NCBI GenBank assembly: GCA_937132145.1
Contig: CAKZNY010000234.1
Coordinates: 1 to 12,399 of the forward strand
Reading direction: 5' to 3'
From: an uncultured Paracoccaceae bacterium
GTDB lineage: Bacteria > Pseudomonadota > Alphaproteobacteria > Rhodobacterales > Rhodobacteraceae
Length of the DNA: 12,399 bases
The notes under the pieces were generated by a model. It saw nothing but the letters and a program-made list of their open reading frames with translations. It was not told the origin of the DNA and searched no databases. The translations under genes and the position numbers were made by a program. Below are positions 4,762 through 12,399 of this stretch, one piece after another; the stretch's first letter is position 1; the number at the start of each line of letters is the position of its first letter.

Positions 4762-7700
4762 ATGAGCCACTTACTGGACAGGCTGAATTTCCTAAAAAGC
4801 AATAGCGTAGGAACATTCGCAGACGGCCACGGCAATACCACGACTGAAAACCGTGACTGGGAAGACGTTTACCGCGACCGCTGGCGGCACGACAAAGTTG
4901 TGCGTTCCACCCACGGTGTGAACTGCACGGGGTCGTGTAGCTGGAAAATCTATGTGAAATCCGGCATCGTTACATGGGAAACCCAGCAAACGGATTACCC
5001 GCGCACACGCGCCGGAATGCCAAACCACGAACCACGCGGCTGTGCCCGTGGTGCCTCGTACAGCTGGTACCTATATTCCGCCAACCGCGTAAAAACGCCG
5101 CTGATTCGCGCCAAAATGCTGAAAAGCTATCGCAAGATGCGCGAAAACAATTCCCCGATCGAGGCTTGGGCAAAGCTGCAAAACGATCCGGTCCTTCGTG
5201 CTGACTACGTAAAATCACGTGGTAAAGGTGGTTTTGTTCGCGCCAATTGGGACGAGGCCACAGAAATTATCGCCGCTGCTAACGCATATACTGCCAAGAC
5301 ATATGGTCCAGACCGCGTATTCGGGTTCTCTCCAATCCCGGCTATGTCGATGGTTTCCTATGCGGCTGGCACGCGGTATCTATCGCTGCTTGGCGGTACA
5401 TGTATGAGCTTCTACGACTGGTATTGCGATCTGCCACCGGCCTCGCCGATGACATGGGGCGAGCAAACCGACGTTCCTGAATCCGCTGACTGGTACAACT
5501 CCGGCTTCCTGCTGCTATGGGGATCGAACGTTCCACAAACCCGTACACCAGACGCGCACTTCTATACCGAGGCACGTTACCGCGGCACTAAATCTGCCGT
5601 TATCAGCCCCGACTATTCCGAGGCCGCCAAATTCGGCGACATCTGGCTGGCCCCCAAAGCCGGTACAGACAGCGCGTTGGCAATGGCCATGGGCCACGTC
5701 ATCCTGCGCGAATTCCATCTGGATCGTCAGGTCAAGTATTTCGAGGATTACGCACGTCAATATACCGACATGCCGATGCTTGTTGTGCTGGAAGAAAAAG
5801 ACGGCAAGCTTATTGCTGGCCGCCAGCTTCGGGCTGACGATCTGAAAGGTAAGCTTGGTCAGGATAAGAACCCTGAATGGAAAACCGTCGCGATCGACAA
5901 AACATCGGGCGATCTTGTACCGCCAAATGGCTCGGTCGGCTTCCGTTGGGATGGTTCCAAAAAGTGGAACCTTGAGGAGCGTGCCACAGGTAAAGACACA
6001 AACCTGAAACTGTCGTTGATAATGGACGAAGACCACGACGAGATCGTCGGCGTTGATTTCCCTTACTTCGGTGGTGAAGCAAGCGAGCACTTCGTTAATT
6101 GTGAGCACCCCAACGTTTTGACCCGCAATATTCCGGTCAAGAAAATCCAGCTTGAAAACGGCGAAGCGTATGTTGCAACCGTGTTCGATCTGTTCTGCGC
6201 AAACTACGGTCTTGATCGTGGTTTGGGTGGCGAGTGGGTGTCGAACAACTATGATGACGACATCCCGTTCACACCTGCATGGGCCGAGAAAATCACCGGC
6301 GTGTCTCGTGATAAAATCATTCAGGTAGCGCGTGAGTTCGCCCAGAATGCCGAGGACACTAGAGGCAAGTCGATGATCATTCTGGGTGCCGGTTTGAACC
6401 ACTGGTATCACATGGACATGGCCTATCGCGGGATCATCAACATGCTGGTCATGTGTGGTGCGATCGGTCAATCCGGCGGTGGCTGGGCGCATTATGTAGG
6501 CCAGGAAAAACTGCGGCCACAAACCGGCTGGCAGCCTCTGGCGTTCGCACTTGATTGGGCACGTCCACCACGGCAGATAAACTCCACCTCGTCTTGGTAT
6601 GCACATACAAGCCAGTGGCGTTACGAGACGCTGGGGGTCGATGAAATCCTTTCCCCAACCGCCCCCGAGGGTGATTGGAAAGACGCCAGCATAATCGACT
6701 ACAATGTCCGTGCGGAGCGCATGGGCTGGTTGCCGTCGGCTCCGTCGCTGAAAACCAATCCGCTGGAAGTTGTGAAAGCTGCCAAAGCGGCAGGTATGGA
6801 CACCAAGGATTATATCGTCAAAAACCTGAAGTCAGGCGACTTGGAAATGTCGTGCGAGGATCCGGATGCACCGGAAAACTGGCCGCGTAACCTGTTCATC
6901 TGGCGCTCGAACCTGCTGGGTGCATCTGGCAAAGGCCACGAGTATTTCCTCAAGTATCTGCTTGGTACCGACCACGGTATTCTGGGCAAGGATCTGGGCG
7001 AAGAGGGTGGCAAGAAACCACTCGAGGTCAAATGGCACGATAAGGCACCAGAGGGTAAACTCGACCTGTTGGTGACCATCGACTTCCGGATGTCCACGAC
7101 TGCGGTTTACTCGGACATCGTTCTGCCAACTGCTAGCTGGTACGAAAAAGACGATCTGAACACGTCAGACATGCACCCGTTCATCCACCCGCTTCAGGCG
7201 GCGGTTGATCCGGCGTATGAAAGCCGCTCGGATTGGGAAATCTTCAAGTCGCTGGCCAAGAAATTCAGCGAAATCGTTCCGGGGTATCTGGGCGTGGAAA
7301 CCGATGTGGTGTCGGTGCCGCTGCTACACGACACCCCTGCCGAGATCGCGCAGGATCAGGTGAAAGACTGGAAGAAAGGCGAATGTGAGTTGATTCCGGG
7401 CAAAACCGCCCCGAATTATGTTGAAGTGGTGCGGGATTATCCGAACCTCTACAAACGCTTCACATCTGTTGGTCCGCTGTTAGAGAAAATCGGCAACGGC
7501 GGTAAAGGCATCTCTTGGGACGCCAAAGTCGAAATGAAGCACCTGAAAGAACTGAACGGTGTTATTACCGACGAGGGTGTTTCCAAAGGCATGGCCAAGC
7601 TCGAAACGGCTATTGATGCCTGCGAGATGATCCTGATGCTAGCCCCTGAAACCAACGGCGAAGTTGCGGTGAAAGCATGGCACGAGCTTGAAAAAGCCAC

Positions 7701-8505
7701 GGGCCGCAAGCACGCACACCTTGCAGAGCCGAAAGAGGATGAGAAAATCCGCTTCCGCGATCTGGCAGCCCAACCCCGGAAAATCATTTCCAGCCCCACA
7801 TGGTCTGGCATTGAATCCGAGGATGTCTGTTATAACGCTGGCTACACCAACGTCCACGAGCTGATCCCTTGGCGCACCCTGTCGGGCCGTCAACAGCTCT
7901 ATCAAGACCATTTGTGGATGCGGGCGTTTGGCGAGGGGTTCTGTACGTATCGCCCACCAGTTGATCTCAAAACGATCACCACGGACGTGAATACGGCCGC
8001 GCAGAACAACGAGCCACACGTGGTGCTGAACTTCATCACGCCGCACCAGAAATGGGGTATCCACTCCACGTACTCGGACAACCTGTTGATGCTTACGCTC
8101 AACCGTGGTGGTCCAGTGGTCTGGATGTCGGAAGTTGACGCCAAGAAAGCCAATCTGGTCGATAATGACTGGATCGAGGCTTATAACGTCAACGGTGCGC
8201 TGGTGGCCCGTGTGGTTGTTTCCCAGCGGATAAAAGAGGGCACTCTTTACATGTATCACGCTCAAGAAAAGATCGTGAACGTGCCGGGATCGCAACAAAC
8301 CGGCCTTCGTGGCGGTATCCATAACTCGGTTACCAGAACGACAATGAAACCAACCCATATGATCGGGGGCTATGCCCAACTGTCTTACGGGTTCAACTAC
8401 TACGGAACCGTTGGGTCCAACCGCGATGAATTCGTGATTGTTCGCAAACTTACCAAGGTTGACTGGCTGGATGAGCCGGCGAAATTAGGAGGGCAGAGCC
8501 AATGA
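4762..8505 (+). CDS. narG: Respiratory nitrate reductase, catalytic alpha subunit
   Basis: Molybdenum subunit that reduces nitrate to nitrite on the cytoplasmic face of the inner membrane, taking electrons from NarH. It has 1247 residues, the same length I recall for E. coli NarG, with near-collinear sequence throughout. FS0 [4Fe-4S] ligands are H51, C55, C59 and C94, the His-coordinated pattern typical of NarG. The Mo ligand is D223 in SFYDWYCDLPP. Other family stretches include GTDSALAMAMGHV, QSGGGWAHYVGQEKLRPQTG, TASWYEKDDLNTSDMHPF and the C-terminal GYAQLSYGFNYYGTVGSNRDEF. The N-terminus keeps only a vestigial signal-like region, consistent with cytoplasmic orientation. Start ATG is preceded by GGAG at eight bases. 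Its stop overlaps the narH start by 4 bp (ATGA). No missing ligand or frame break is seen. Confidence 0.98.
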   Translation: MSHLLDRLNFLKSNSVGTFADGHGNTTTENRDWEDVYRDRWRHDKVVRSTHGVNCTGSCSWKIYVKSGIVTWETQQTDYPRTRAGMPNHEPRGCARGASYSWYLYSANRVKTPLIRAKMLKSYRKMRENNSPIEAWAKLQNDPVLRADYVKSRGKGGFVRANWDEATEIIAAANAYTAKTYGPDRVFGFSPIPAMSMVSYAAGTRYLSLLGGTCMSFYDWYCDLPPASPMTWGEQTDVPESADWYNSGFLLLWGSNVPQTRTPDAHFYTEARYRGTKSAVISPDYSEAAKFGDIWLAPKAGTDSALAMAMGHVILREFHLDRQVKYFEDYARQYTDMPMLVVLEEKDGKLIAGRQLRADDLKGKLGQDKNPEWKTVAIDKTSGDLVPPNGSVGFRWDGSKKWNLEERATGKDTNLKLSLIMDEDHDEIVGVDFPYFGGEASEHFVNCEHPNVLTRNIPVKKIQLENGEAYVATVFDLFCANYGLDRGLGGEWVSNNYDDDIPFTPAWAEKITGVSRDKIIQVAREFAQNAEDTRGKSMIILGAGLNHWYHMDMAYRGIINMLVMCGAIGQSGGGWAHYVGQEKLRPQTGWQPLAFALDWARPPRQINSTSSWYAHTSQWRYETLGVDEILSPTAPEGDWKDASIIDYNVRAERMGWLPSAPSLKTNPLEVVKAAKAAGMDTKDYIVKNLKSGDLEMSCEDPDAPENWPRNLFIWRSNLLGASGKGHEYFLKYLLGTDHGILGKDLGEEGGKKPLEVKWHDKAPEGKLDLLVTIDFRMSTTAVYSDIVLPTASWYEKDDLNTSDMHPFIHPLQAAVDPAYESRSDWEIFKSLAKKFSEIVPGYLGVETDVVSVPLLHDTPAEIAQDQVKDWKKGECELIPGKTAPNYVEVVRDYPNLYKRFTSVGPLLEKIGNGGKGISWDAKVEMKHLKELNGVITDEGVSKGMAKLETAIDACEMILMLAPETNGEVAVKAWHELEKATGRKHAHLAEPKEDEKIRFRDLAAQPRKIISSPTWSGIESEDVCYNAGYTNVHELIPWRTLSGRQQLYQDHLWMRAFGEGFCTYRPPVDLKTITTDVNTAAQNNEPHVVLNFITPHQKWGIHSTYSDNLLMLTLNRGGPVVWMSEVDAKKANLVDNDWIEAYNVNGALVARVVVSQRIKEGTLYMYHAQEKIVNVPGSQQTGLRGGIHNSVTRTTMKPTHMIGGYAQLSYGFNYYGTVGSNRDEFVIVRKLTKVDWLDEPAKLGGQSQ

Positions 8506-10022
8506 AAGTTCGCGCACAAATAGGCATGGTGCTAAACCTCGATAAATGTATCGGGTGTCACACTTGCTCCGTCACTTGTAAAAACGTCTGGACCAGCCGC
8601 GACGGTGTTGAATACGCTTGGTTCAACAACGTCGAGACCAAACCCGGCATTGGTTACCCCAAAGACTGGGAAAACCAAAAGAAATGGAATGGTGGCTGGA
8701 CGCGGACAAAATCCGGCAAACTCCACCCTAAACAGGGGGCGAAATGGCGGATTTTGGCGAATATCTTCGGCAACCCCAACCTGCCCGAAATCGACGACTT
8801 CTACGAGCCGTTTGATTTTGACTACGATCACCTGAAGTCCGCCCCCGAGGTGGATGCGTTCCCGACGGCACGCCCTCGTTCACGGATCACTGGCGAACGG
8901 ATGGAGAAAATCGAATGGGGTCCAAACTGGGAAGAAATTCTTGGTGGCGAATTCTCGAAACGCTCGAAAGACTACAACTTCGAGGGCATCCAGAAGGAAA
9001 TCTATGGCGAGTATGAAAATACTTTCATGATGTACCTTCCCCGCCTTTGCGAGCACTGCCTGAACCCCACCTGTGTCGCGGCCTGCCCATCGGGCGCGAT
9101 CTACAAACGCGAGGAAGACGGCATCGTTCTGATCGACCAAGACAAATGTCGTGGTTGGCGGATGTGTGTGTCGGCCTGCCCCTACAAAAAGATCTACTAC
9201 AACTGGGAATCCGGCAAATCCGAGAAATGCACCTTCTGCTACCCTCGTATTGAATCCGGCCTACCAACCATATGTTCGGAAACCTGTGTTGGCCGCATCC
9301 GCTACTTGGGCGTGTTGCTTTACGACGCAGACAAGATCCATCAAGCCGCTTCGGTTGAAAATGAAAAGGAACTTTACGACGCACAATTGGGCGTGTTCCT
9401 TGACCCCAACGACCCCGAAGTGCAAGCCGCCGCCCGCGAGGAAGGCATCCCTGAAGCCTGGATAAAATCCGCGACCAACAGCCCTGTTTGGAAAATGGTG
9501 ATGGAATGGAAGATTGCCTTCCCGCTGCACCCCGAATACCGCACGTTGCCAATGGTCTGGTATATCCCGCCGCTCAGCCCCATCCAGAATGCGGTCGAGG
9601 CTGGCGCGATTTCTGCCAAAAACAATATGCCGGATGTGAAATCCCTGCGTATTCCGGTGCAATATCTCGCCAACATGCTGACAGCCGGTGACGAGGCCCC
9701 TGTGGTCAAGGCGCTGGAACGGATGCTGGCAATGCGTGGATACATGCGCGCCAAATCTATTGACGGCGTTATTGATCTGGGCATCGCCAAACAAGTTGGG
9801 ATGACCCCGCTGGAAATCGAGGATATGTATAAAATCATGGCAATTGCCGATTACGAGGACCGTTTTGTAGTGCCCACAACGCACCGCGAAGAGGTCGAGG
9901 ACGCCTACGACCTACGTGGCGGATGTGGCTTTACCGATGGCAACGGATGTTCCACCGGCAGCAGCGGCAAGAAGATCTTCGGGTCGCGTAAATTCGTCGT
10001 TCCGACTGGGGGTGCAAGATGA
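8502..10022 (+). CDS. narH: Respiratory nitrate reductase, iron-sulfur beta subunit
   Basis: Electron-transfer subunit that passes electrons from NarI hemes to NarG, peripheral on the cytoplasmic side. It has 506 residues. Four cysteine groups are intact: C16/C19/C22/C26; C183/C186/C191/C195; C216/C222/C226; and C243/C246/C258/C262. W219 in CRGWRMC replaces a cysteine, which defines the [3Fe-4S] cluster FS4 of the NarH family; the other three are [4Fe-4S]. The RPRSRITGERMEKIEWGPNWEE segment, shown here split by its key parts RITGERMEK and WGPNWEE, is also typical. Start and stop both lie in ATGA overlaps, with narG before and narJ after, indicating translational coupling and equal stoichiometry. 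Confidence 0.98.
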   Translation: MKVRAQIGMVLNLDKCIGCHTCSVTCKNVWTSRDGVEYAWFNNVETKPGIGYPKDWENQKKWNGGWTRTKSGKLHPKQGAKWRILANIFGNPNLPEIDDFYEPFDFDYDHLKSAPEVDAFPTARPRSRITGERMEKIEWGPNWEEILGGEFSKRSKDYNFEGIQKEIYGEYENTFMMYLPRLCEHCLNPTCVAACPSGAIYKREEDGIVLIDQDKCRGWRMCVSACPYKKIYYNWESGKSEKCTFCYPRIESGLPTICSETCVGRIRYLGVLLYDADKIHQAASVENEKELYDAQLGVFLDPNDPEVQAAAREEGIPEAWIKSATNSPVWKMVMEWKIAFPLHPEYRTLPMVWYIPPLSPIQNAVEAGAISAKNNMPDVKSLRIPVQYLANMLTAGDEAPVVKALERMLAMRGYMRAKSIDGVIDLGIAKQVGMTPLEIEDMYKIMAIADYEDRFVVPTTHREEVEDAYDLRGGCGFTDGNGCSTGSSGKKIFGSRKFVVPTGGAR

Positions 10023-10723
10023 CCGCTACTTTCAAAGCTCTCTCGGTTCTTCTCAGCTACCCCACCGACGACCATAAGGCCGCCGTTGGCGAGATACGCA
10101 AGATCATTGCCAGCGAAGGTATTCTATCATCAGGCGCCGTTGCTTCCATCCAACCCTTGTTGGATGACATGGAGGCGCTCGATTTATACGAGCTGCAAGA
10201 AAGCTTCGTTCTGCTGTTCGATCGCTCCCGCACCCTGTCGCTGAACCTGTTTGAACACGTGCACGGTGAAAGCCGTGACCGTGGTCCTGCGATGGTCGAT
10301 CTGCTTGAAACCTACCGCGACGGTGGTTTCGATCTGGTCAGCTCGGAACTACCTGACCACCTGCCGATCCTTCTGGAATTCCTGTCCAACCGTCCAATCG
10401 ACGAGGCCAAGGAAATGCTGGAAGACGCGGGGCATATCATGGCCGCCTTGGCTGAACGTCTGCACCGCCGGACCAGCGACTACGCCGCTGTTTTAGCCGC
10501 CTTGGCTGAATTCGCAGGTGTCGAAGCATCCAGCGAAATGGTTAAGGAACTTCTGACGGTCAAAGATGACGACCCGGAAGACCTCGAGGCGCTGGACGAT
10601 GTTTGGAAAGAGGCCGAGGTTACTTTCGGCCCCGACCCCAACGCCGGTTGCCCCGTATCACGGGACCTTTTGGCCAGTATGGACATCCCAGTATCGCAGC
10701 CAGCCGCTGCGTCGAACGAATAG
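10019..10723 (+). CDS. narJ: Nitrate reductase molybdenum-cofactor assembly chaperone
   Basis: Cytoplasmic system-specific chaperone that binds apo-NarG, assists Mo-bisMGD and FS0 insertion, and delays membrane docking until maturation is done; it is not part of the final enzyme. It has 234 residues, predicted all-helical. The NarJ/DmsD-family signature FEHVHGESRDRG is at residues 78-89, and an acidic C-terminal section (DDDPEDLEALDD) follows near 190-200. Translation is coupled to narH by an ATGA overlap. The next gene, narI, follows after 10 bases. Confidence 0.97.
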   Translation: MTATFKALSVLLSYPTDDHKAAVGEIRKIIASEGILSSGAVASIQPLLDDMEALDLYELQESFVLLFDRSRTLSLNLFEHVHGESRDRGPAMVDLLETYRDGGFDLVSSELPDHLPILLEFLSNRPIDEAKEMLEDAGHIMAALAERLHRRTSDYAAVLAALAEFAGVEASSEMVKELLTVKDDDPEDLEALDDVWKEAEVTFGPDPNAGCPVSRDLLASMDIPVSQPAAASNE

Positions 10724-10733
10724 GAGACGGAAA

Positions 10734-11420
10734 ATGGATCAATTTCTATTTGGTATATACCCCTACATCGCGCTAACAGTGCTGGTGGTTGGCTCCATCA
10801 TTCGCTACGAGCGTGACCCTTTCTCATGGAAATCCAGCTCCAGTCAGTTCTTGCGCCGCAAGCAGTTGATTGTGGGTTCGGTCCTGTTCCACGTCGGCGT
10901 TTTGACGATCTTTGGTGGCCACCTCGTTGGTCTGCTAACACCGCTTTCAGTATGGCATGCACTGGGTGTTCCTTCGTCGGCCAAGCAGCTGATTGCGGTT
11001 ATTATGGGTGGTGGCGCCGGAATTATGATGCTGGCTGGCGGCCTAATGCTGGCACACCGCCGGTTGTTTGATGCACGGATTCGGGCGCGTAGTTCGTTCG
11101 CGGACACGGCAATTCTGTTGATATTGATCGTTCAGGTAATCATTGGCCTTATGACAATTATCGTTAGCCTCGGCCATCTGGATGGCGAAGAAATGACCAA
11201 GTTCATGCGCTGGGCTGGTGGTATCTTTATCTTCGACGGTGACGCCGCAAGCTACATTAAAGACGTGCATATCCTGTTCAAACTGCACATCTTCCTGGGC
11301 CTGACGATCTTCCTGATCTTCCCGTTCACACGGTTGGTCCACATGTTGTCAGTCCCTGTTCGCTACTTATGGCGGCCGGGCTATCAGATCGTTCGCACAC
11401 GTAAAGGGAAAAAATCATGA
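10734..11420 (+). CDS. narI: Respiratory nitrate reductase, cytochrome b gamma subunit
   Basis: Membrane subunit that oxidises quinol on the periplasmic side and anchors NarGH, releasing protons outside. It has 228 residues and five hydrophobic segments. The four heme b ligands are H53 and H63 (10 apart, in FHVGVLTIFGGH) and H184 and H202 (18 apart, in KLHIFLGL and RLVH), the same spacings as E. coli H56/H66 and H187/H205. The start is ATG 10734, behind AGGAG at seven bases; the same frame is open further upstream inside narJ, but the sequence there is unlike NarI. Its stop overlaps the start of the following isomerase gene (ATGA). Confidence 0.98.
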   Translation: MDQFLFGIYPYIALTVLVVGSIIRYERDPFSWKSSSSQFLRRKQLIVGSVLFHVGVLTIFGGHLVGLLTPLSVWHALGVPSSAKQLIAVIMGGGAGIMMLAGGLMLAHRRLFDARIRARSSFADTAILLILIVQVIIGLMTIIVSLGHLDGEEMTKFMRWAGGIFIFDGDAASYIKDVHILFKLHIFLGLTIFLIFPFTRLVHMLSVPVRYLWRPGYQIVRTRKGKKS

Positions 11421-12229
11421 ACCCGCTTATGCCCGAAATTACCGTCAACGGTGAACTAATCCCCTCGGCAGCAATCGCTGACGAGGCCCAAAACCACAAC
11501 GCCCCGAAGGATAAACCCGGCTGGGCATGGAAAGCTGCCGCCCGTGCGATGGTTATCCGTGCGCTGCTGTTACAGGAAGCGGGCCGCCTTGGCCTAAAGC
11601 CTGATCCACAGATGTTGGCGAGTGACAAACAGGAAACCGAAGACGAATCCCTGATCCGTTCGGTTCTTGAGAACCAAATGAACATCCCTGCCGTTTCCGC
11701 GACCGAGTGTCAGTTCATCTACGACTCGCGCAAGGAAATCTTCCGCACGCCAAACTTGTTCCAACCCGCCCACATCCTTTTCGCGGTTAAACCCGAGGAT
11801 AAGGACGCCCGCAAAATTGCCAAGAAGAACGCCGAGGCCTTCATCGCGACCATCCAGAAAACCCCCAAAGTGTTTGCCGATATTGCCAGAACCAATTCCG
11901 ATTGCCAGTCCAAAGATGCGGGCGGCACATTGGGGCAAATTGGCACTGGCGACACGGTAGCTGAATTCGAAGCGGTTCTGGATATCCTTGCCGCAGGCGA
12001 TTTGCACCCCGAACCCGTAGAGACACGTTTCGGTATTCACATCATCCGCATGGACGAAAAAGTCGAGGGCAAACAATTGCCTTTCGACGCGGTGAAACAC
12101 CAGATCATGGAAAAGCTGGAACAGGTAGCATGGGCCAAAGCCGCGCAAACCTATACACAAGATTTGGTTAACAACGCCGACGTAAAAGGAATCGACCTCA
12201 ACAAACCAATCCAGACAACAGCTCAATAA
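11417..12229 (+). CDS. PpiC/parvulin-type peptidyl-prolyl isomerase of the nar operon (NifM-like)
   Basis: Predicted cis-trans prolyl isomerase of 270 residues. The parvulin domain spans about 115-214: PAHILF (His of the active site), FADIARTNSDCQSKDAGGTL (Asp/Cys region, C163), then FEAVL, and RFGIHII (second active-site His, H208). The N-terminal 110 residues look like the helical chaperone part of NifM/SurA-like proteins. No signal peptide or membrane helix is present, so it should act in the cytoplasm, where NarG and NarH are assembled. A PpiC-type gene also follows narI in Pseudomonas aeruginosa, so the association is known. A role in folding NarGH is inferred. Start ATG overlaps the narI stop and has GGGA upstream; an internal ATG at 11429 is the alternative start. 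It appears to be the last gene of the operon. Confidence 0.9.
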   Translation: MNPLMPEITVNGELIPSAAIADEAQNHNAPKDKPGWAWKAAARAMVIRALLLQEAGRLGLKPDPQMLASDKQETEDESLIRSVLENQMNIPAVSATECQFIYDSRKEIFRTPNLFQPAHILFAVKPEDKDARKIAKKNAEAFIATIQKTPKVFADIARTNSDCQSKDAGGTLGQIGTGDTVAEFEAVLDILAAGDLHPEPVETRFGIHIIRMDEKVEGKQLPFDAVKHQIMEKLEQVAWAKAAQTYTQDLVNNADVKGIDLNKPIQTTAQ

Positions 12230-12252
12230 AGCCCGCGTGTTTCTTGATAACT

Positions 12253-12277
12253 GGCTGGGGGGATATCACTCCCAGCC
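12253..12277 (+). other. Stem-loop after the last operon gene
   Basis: GGCTGGG (12253-12259) pairs with CCCAGCC (12271-12277), extended inward by a G-T and a G-C pair around a 7-base loop. It starts 24 bases after the isomerase stop, where a terminator would be expected, but no T run follows. It may protect the mRNA 3' end or act with Rho; intrinsic termination is doubtful. Confidence 0.5.
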
Positions 12278-12399
12278 CACCAACACGTCCCCGCTCGAAC
12301 CTTGATTTCATCGCGGCAAAGCTACCTTTAAATCAACGATAAAGATTTCACCAAAGCGGACATAGATCACGCGGTGGGAAAGTAGCAGAAGTAGGCCAC
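12278..12399. other. Downstream region without a confident gene
   Basis: No plus-strand gene start with a ribosome site is seen. On the minus strand one frame is open from the right edge (12397) to TGA at 12308-12310, 29 codons, with a hydrophobic beginning (GLLLLL) and an end in VDLKVALPR. It could be the tail of a convergent gene entering from the right, which would fit with the stem-loop serving both sides, but the stretch is too short to decide. Isolated TTGAT and ATCAA half-sites occur without proper partners. Confidence 0.25.

Noticed and set aside
5515..6606. Long minus-strand open frame (363 codons) opposite narG
   Set aside because: It lies wholly within narG, whose protein is unmistakable; the translation has no recognisable domain and this is the usual effect of codon bias on the opposite strand. 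The same applies to the 246-codon minus-strand frame at 7639-8379.
10566..10733. Upstream extension of the narI frame within narJ
   Set aside because: The extra 56 residues are Arg/Pro/Thr-rich and unlike NarI, while ATG 10734 has AGGAG at seven bases and gives the family N-terminus.
12244..12345. TTGAT (12244, 12302) and ATCAA half-sites downstream of the operon as a promoter for a next gene
   Set aside because: None is paired with a complementary half at four-base spacing, and no following gene start is visible.
1..12399. Mobile elements, CRISPR arrays, tRNA or rRNA genes
   Set aside because: No transposase or integrase, no regularly spaced repeats, and no RNA gene structure was seen; composition is even across the genes.

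Overview
The window carries a complete respiratory (membrane-bound, Nar-type) nitrate reductase locus. Protein sequences, the roughly 55% GC look of the codons, and the gene set (a cysteine-less FNR-family regulator beside narK1-narK2-narGHJI and a PpiC-type isomerase) suggest an alphaproteobacterium, most likely a Rhodobacterales relative of Paracoccus. That placement is an inference from gene content; no phylogeny was run.

Layout. Bases 2-127 are the 3' end of an unrecognised gene. It is followed closely by a HAD-superfamily phosphatase (163-759, perhaps starting at 133). A CRP/FNR-family regulator resembling Paracoccus NarR runs on the minus strand (756-1442) and meets the HAD gene tail to tail: both stop codons lie inside one CTAG. 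An AT-rich divergent control region (1443-1691) follows. It holds a perfect FNR-type box, a second near-perfect box sitting on the regulator's own apparent -10 element, and a 9-bp inverted repeat of unknown purpose. The plus strand then reads narK1 (1692-3008), narK2 (3080-4687, TTG start), narG (4762-8505), narH (8502-10022), narJ (10019-10723), narI (10734-11420) and a cytoplasmic parvulin-type isomerase (11417-12229). The last 170 bases hold a stem-loop and no confident gene.

How it works together. NarK1 and NarK2 are predicted to import nitrate and exchange it for nitrite. NarG (Mo-bisMGD and the FS0 cluster), NarH (four further Fe-S clusters) and NarI (two b hemes) form the quinol-oxidising, nitrate-reducing complex facing the cytoplasm. 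NarJ chaperones NarG maturation, and the isomerase probably helps folding or assembly. The regulator presumably switches the operon on under low oxygen with nitrate or nitrite, and its promoter layout suggests it limits its own synthesis. narG-narH, narH-narJ and narI-ppiC are joined by 4-bp ATGA overlaps. The transporter genes are instead separated from each other and from narG by strong perfect stem-loops, which may set different mRNA levels for transport and enzyme.

The enzyme locus is a known system. No wholly new system is visible. The less ordinary parts are the regulatory region, the inter-cistronic hairpins, the unfused NarK pair with a NarK2 that appears to have two extra membrane helices, and the likely non-canonical start of the HAD gene.
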